DNA of 7,739 bases from an uncultured Bacteroidales bacterium (GTDB taxonomy: Bacteria; Bacteroidota; Bacteroidia; Bacteroidales; Paludibacteraceae): contig CAIQOG010000494.1 of NCBI GenBank assembly GCA_903873355.1, forward strand, positions 1-7,739. Direction: 5' to 3'. Shown piece by piece: positions 5,646 through 7,739 of the stretch. A program made the position numbers and the translations under genes. The stretch's first letter is position 1; the number at the start of each line of letters is the position of its first letter. The notes beneath the pieces are model-generated. The model was given only the letters and a program-made list of their open reading frames with translations. It ran no database searches and had not been told where the DNA came from.

Positions 5646-7739
5646 GAGTTTCCATCGGTTATTGTTACCGAATAAGTGCCCGGACCAATGTTATTCCGTT
5701 CAGTTCCGGCAGTAGAATTATCACTCCAAACCAATTTAACGGGGCTTCTACCACCAACAAAATTAAGTTTAATGCTTCCATCGTTTGCGCCGAAGCAAGT
5801 AATTTGTTTCACAACCGGTGTTACTTTAAAAACAGCTGGTTCAGGCAATAAGACATGAAATATTTTCTGACAATTCAAAGCATCAGTAACAGTAATCATG
5901 TAGTCGCCTGCAGATAGGTTGCTTTGCGACAATCCTGTTCCAAGATTGCTCCATTGTATGTCGTATGGCGGAGTTCCGCCACTGGGATTTAGTGCAATCG
6001 AACCATTGTCTGCCCCGTAACATGTTACCGATGAGGTCGTTTCATTTATTTTTATTTCCGTCCCTTCGGTTATTGTTACAATCAGATTATCGACGCAACC
6101 TAACTTATCGGTAACAGTTAATGTATATTTTCCGGCTTTCAAACCGGTAAGATTTTGAGACAAATTTTTAAATCCATTCGGACCAGTCCAGGAGTATTTA
6201 TAATCAAAAACTCCGGGCGAAGTCTCAATTTTTGTTCCACCACTGACACTTACATTAATTGCCCCCAACGAATCACCAAAACAAATATTATTCGTCTGAT
6301 TTACCAAACTGGCAACCAACGGAAGCGGCTCTGTAATTGTGAATGTTGCTGTTTTTGGCCCGCAGGTATTTTTGTCAGAAACCGATACGGTATAGATTCC
6401 CGGACTTAGATTAGTCAAATGTGATGTTGAAGCTGAAAATGAGTTTCCGTCTTTTGTCCATGTAAAACTGTAAGGCTTGGTTCCACCAGTTATTGTCATT
6501 GCTATTTCACCATTTCCTGCACCAAAACAAGTTATATTTTTAACACTATCAGTGTGAATTAAAATGTCTGCAGGTTCCTGAATTGTATCGTTTTTATTCA
6601 CCGGACAGCCACCAGCATCTTGAATATTGAGTGTGTAAATGCCCGGTTGCAAACCTGAAATATCTGTATTTGATGACGAATAACCGTTTGGTCCTGTCCA
6701 GCTAAGAATATACGGAGTACCTGAGTTAAAAGGCACACCACCGCTAATTACCGTGTGAATTGAGCCATTATTTGCCCCAAAACAACTTATGTCGGTTGAT
6801 GTTGTAGTAGCTAAAATTGAAGGATTAACCGTAACTTTAACCTGAAAACTTGATCCGGAACAGGTTCCTGACAATGGAATCACCGTATAGGTTACCGTTG
6901 CCGGGTTGGTGGTTTTGTTTATCAACGTCTGACTAATTGACGTTTGAGGGGTTGTTTTAGCACCGGCACCGGTAACAGAGCCTGCAGGAGATATAACAGG
7001 TGTAGCCCAGGTATAAGTTGTCCCAACCGGTACAACATCGCCAGAAGAGTTTGATGGTGAAACTGTAAATGCATTTCCACTGCAAATTACAGGATTGAAA
7101 TCGGCAATTACCGGATATGGATTCACGGTAACCTTGGCTGTATTGGAGACTAAAATACTACAACCACCTGTCGGCAACGAAATAACGCAATAATAGTAAA
7201 AAACTCCAACTGTTGAAGTAATTGGTTTAAAGGTGGAATTTGTTTCTCCGGCAATCAAAGTTCCTGAAATTGTATTGTTTGCGATATTGCTGTACCACTG
7301 ATAAGTTGGCGTGCCAACTCCATTTATAATACTTACGCTCAAAACAGGTGAAGTAGCATCTTTACATAAAACCGTATTTGCTTGAGGTTGGGAAGAAATG
7401 CTCGGGCCAAGTTTTACTATGACAGCTGCAGTTGCTGAAGTAACGCTGCAATTCGGTCCGTTAGGCTGATTTATAACGCAATAGTAATATAAAGTTCCGA
7501 CAGTAGTTGTAGGTGGCACATAGTAAGACATCGTATCTTTAGGCAGAATTATTCCGCCTGACGTGCTGTTTGTGGAGTTTTTGTACCACTGATAAGCAAA
7601 CCTTCCAATCCCACCGGATACTGTTACTTTCAAGCTATCTGAAGCTGCATTCTGACAGTAAGTCTGTGACGCTATTGGCTGTGAATCGACTACCGGATCG
7701 GCAACAACATCAATTTCGGATACATTACTTAAAATTGAA
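5621..7739 (-). CDS. Giant Ig-like/SprB-repeat surface protein, N-terminal part (5' end beyond the window, 3' end frameshifted)
   Basis: The frame is open to the window edge, with no stop in the 35 codons upstream of a TTG at 7633, so the real start lies outside. Reading from the edge: two Ig-like units of about 95 residues with matching YQWY and YYYCVI motifs (about 7738-7115), a PKD-like unit starting VIADFNPVICSG (about 7114-6824), and five SprB repeats (about 6823-5621). Each SprB repeat has a C[FY]G(A/D)xxGxI head, a GG turn, an SWTGPNGY- or WS-type strand and a GxYxxxVxD end. SprB repeats occur in type IX-secreted adhesins and gliding proteins. The fifth repeat breaks off at SVTITDGNSCS, where the frame ends; the expected linker (NIVINEP) and the next repeats continue one frame over in 4182-5645. 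The separated half would be exported if a signal peptide lies upstream but lacks the sorting domain needed for surface attachment. Repeat identification is solid; the ligand is unknown. Confidence 0.88.
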   Translation of the reverse strand, partial: SILSNVSEIDVVADPVVDSQPIASQTYCQNAASDSLKVTVSGGIGRFAYQWYKNSTNSTSGGIILPKDTMSYYVPPTTTVGTLYYYCVINQPNGPNCSVTSATAAVIVKLGPSISSQPQANTVLCKDATSPVLSVSIINGVGTPTYQWYSNIANNTISGTLIAGETNSTFKPITSTVGVFYYYCVISLPTGGCSILVSNTAKVTVNPYPVIADFNPVICSGNAFTVSPSNSSGDVVPVGTTYTWATPVISPAGSVTGAGAKTTPQTSISQTLINKTTNPATVTYTVIPLSGTCSGSSFQVKVTVNPSILATTTSTDISCFGANNGSIHTVISGGVPFNSGTPYILSWTGPNGYSSSNTDISGLQPGIYTLNIQDAGGCPVNKNDTIQEPADILIHTDSVKNITCFGAGNGEIAMTITGGTKPYSFTWTKDGNSFSASTSHLTNLSPGIYTVSVSDKNTCGPKTATFTITEPLPLVASLVNQTNNICFGDSLGAINVSVSGGTKIETSPGVFDYKYSWTGPNGFKNLSQNLTGLKAGKYTLTVTDKLGCVDNLIVTITEGTEIKINETTSSVTCYGADNGSIALNPSGGTPPYDIQWSNLGTGLSQSNLSAGDYMITVTDALNCQKIFHVLLPEPAVFKVTPVVKQITCFGANDGSIKLNFVGGRSPVKLVWSDNSTAGTERNNIGPGTYSVTITDGNSCSINKTL

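Noticed and set aside
4505..6409. Several ORFs of 60-84 codons within the giant repeat gene
   Set aside because: They overlap domains with clear PKD and SprB motifs in the real frame and have no features of their own.
7631..7633. TTG as the true start of the giant protein
   Set aside because: The same frame stays open to the window edge and the upstream residues (PVVDSQPIASQTYCQNAA) begin an Ig-like unit, so the gene extends beyond the window.

Overview
The window reads as a Bacteroidota chromosome. Three features point there: a PorP/SprF-family protein, a giant SprB-repeat/PKD protein ending in a gliding-motility-type (type IX secretion, type B) sorting domain, and a remnant of a TonB-dependent receptor with an '...FAQ' signal-peptide cleavage site. 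The best promoter found also has the Bacteroidota form (TTG, 19 nt, TAnnTTTG). The exact genus cannot be told.

Layout, left to right. (1) 1-144: non-coding, with one GC-rich hairpin behind the first operon. (2) 145-2234, minus strand: a compact two-gene operon, an EcoRI-family adenine-specific DNA methyltransferase followed, with an ATGA start/stop overlap, by a DUF262 protein with a C-terminal HNH nuclease domain. This looks like a restriction or phage-defence pair. (3) 2235-2929: about 700 bases without a gene but full of structure. A minus-strand promoter at 2561-2590 would give the methyltransferase a leader of roughly 320 nt. The leader contains a 5' hairpin, a small hairpin, a 130-nt near-continuous stem-loop, a terminator-like 8-bp pairing plus seven U that competes with the apical hairpin, and a perfect 7-bp inverted repeat three bases before the start codon. 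Right of the promoter are an 11-bp direct repeat and five copies of a 21-bp A/T-tract repeat. (4) 2930-3256, plus strand: a 108-residue ORF joining a signal peptide directly to the last strands of a TonB-dependent receptor, apparently an internal-deletion relic. (5) 3261-7739, minus strand: a type IX secretion locus, with a large repeat protein (5' end outside the window, split by a -1 frameshift near 5630) followed 9 nt later by a PorP/SprF gene. Such pairs are common in Bacteroidota; the large protein is exported and attached or released by the T9SS, and the PorP/SprF partner is an outer-membrane beta-barrel protein.

How the genes work together. The methyltransferase and DUF262-HNH genes are translationally coupled and should act together: the first marks host DNA, the second carries a DGQQR-type nucleotide-binding domain and a nuclease domain. 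By analogy with SspE (DUF262 plus HNH, sensing DNA modification), the nuclease may be gated by the mark. The structured leader is the most unusual part of the window and may control expression of the pair by attenuation and start-site occlusion. This is read from base-pairing alone. I do not recognise the RNA as a named family.
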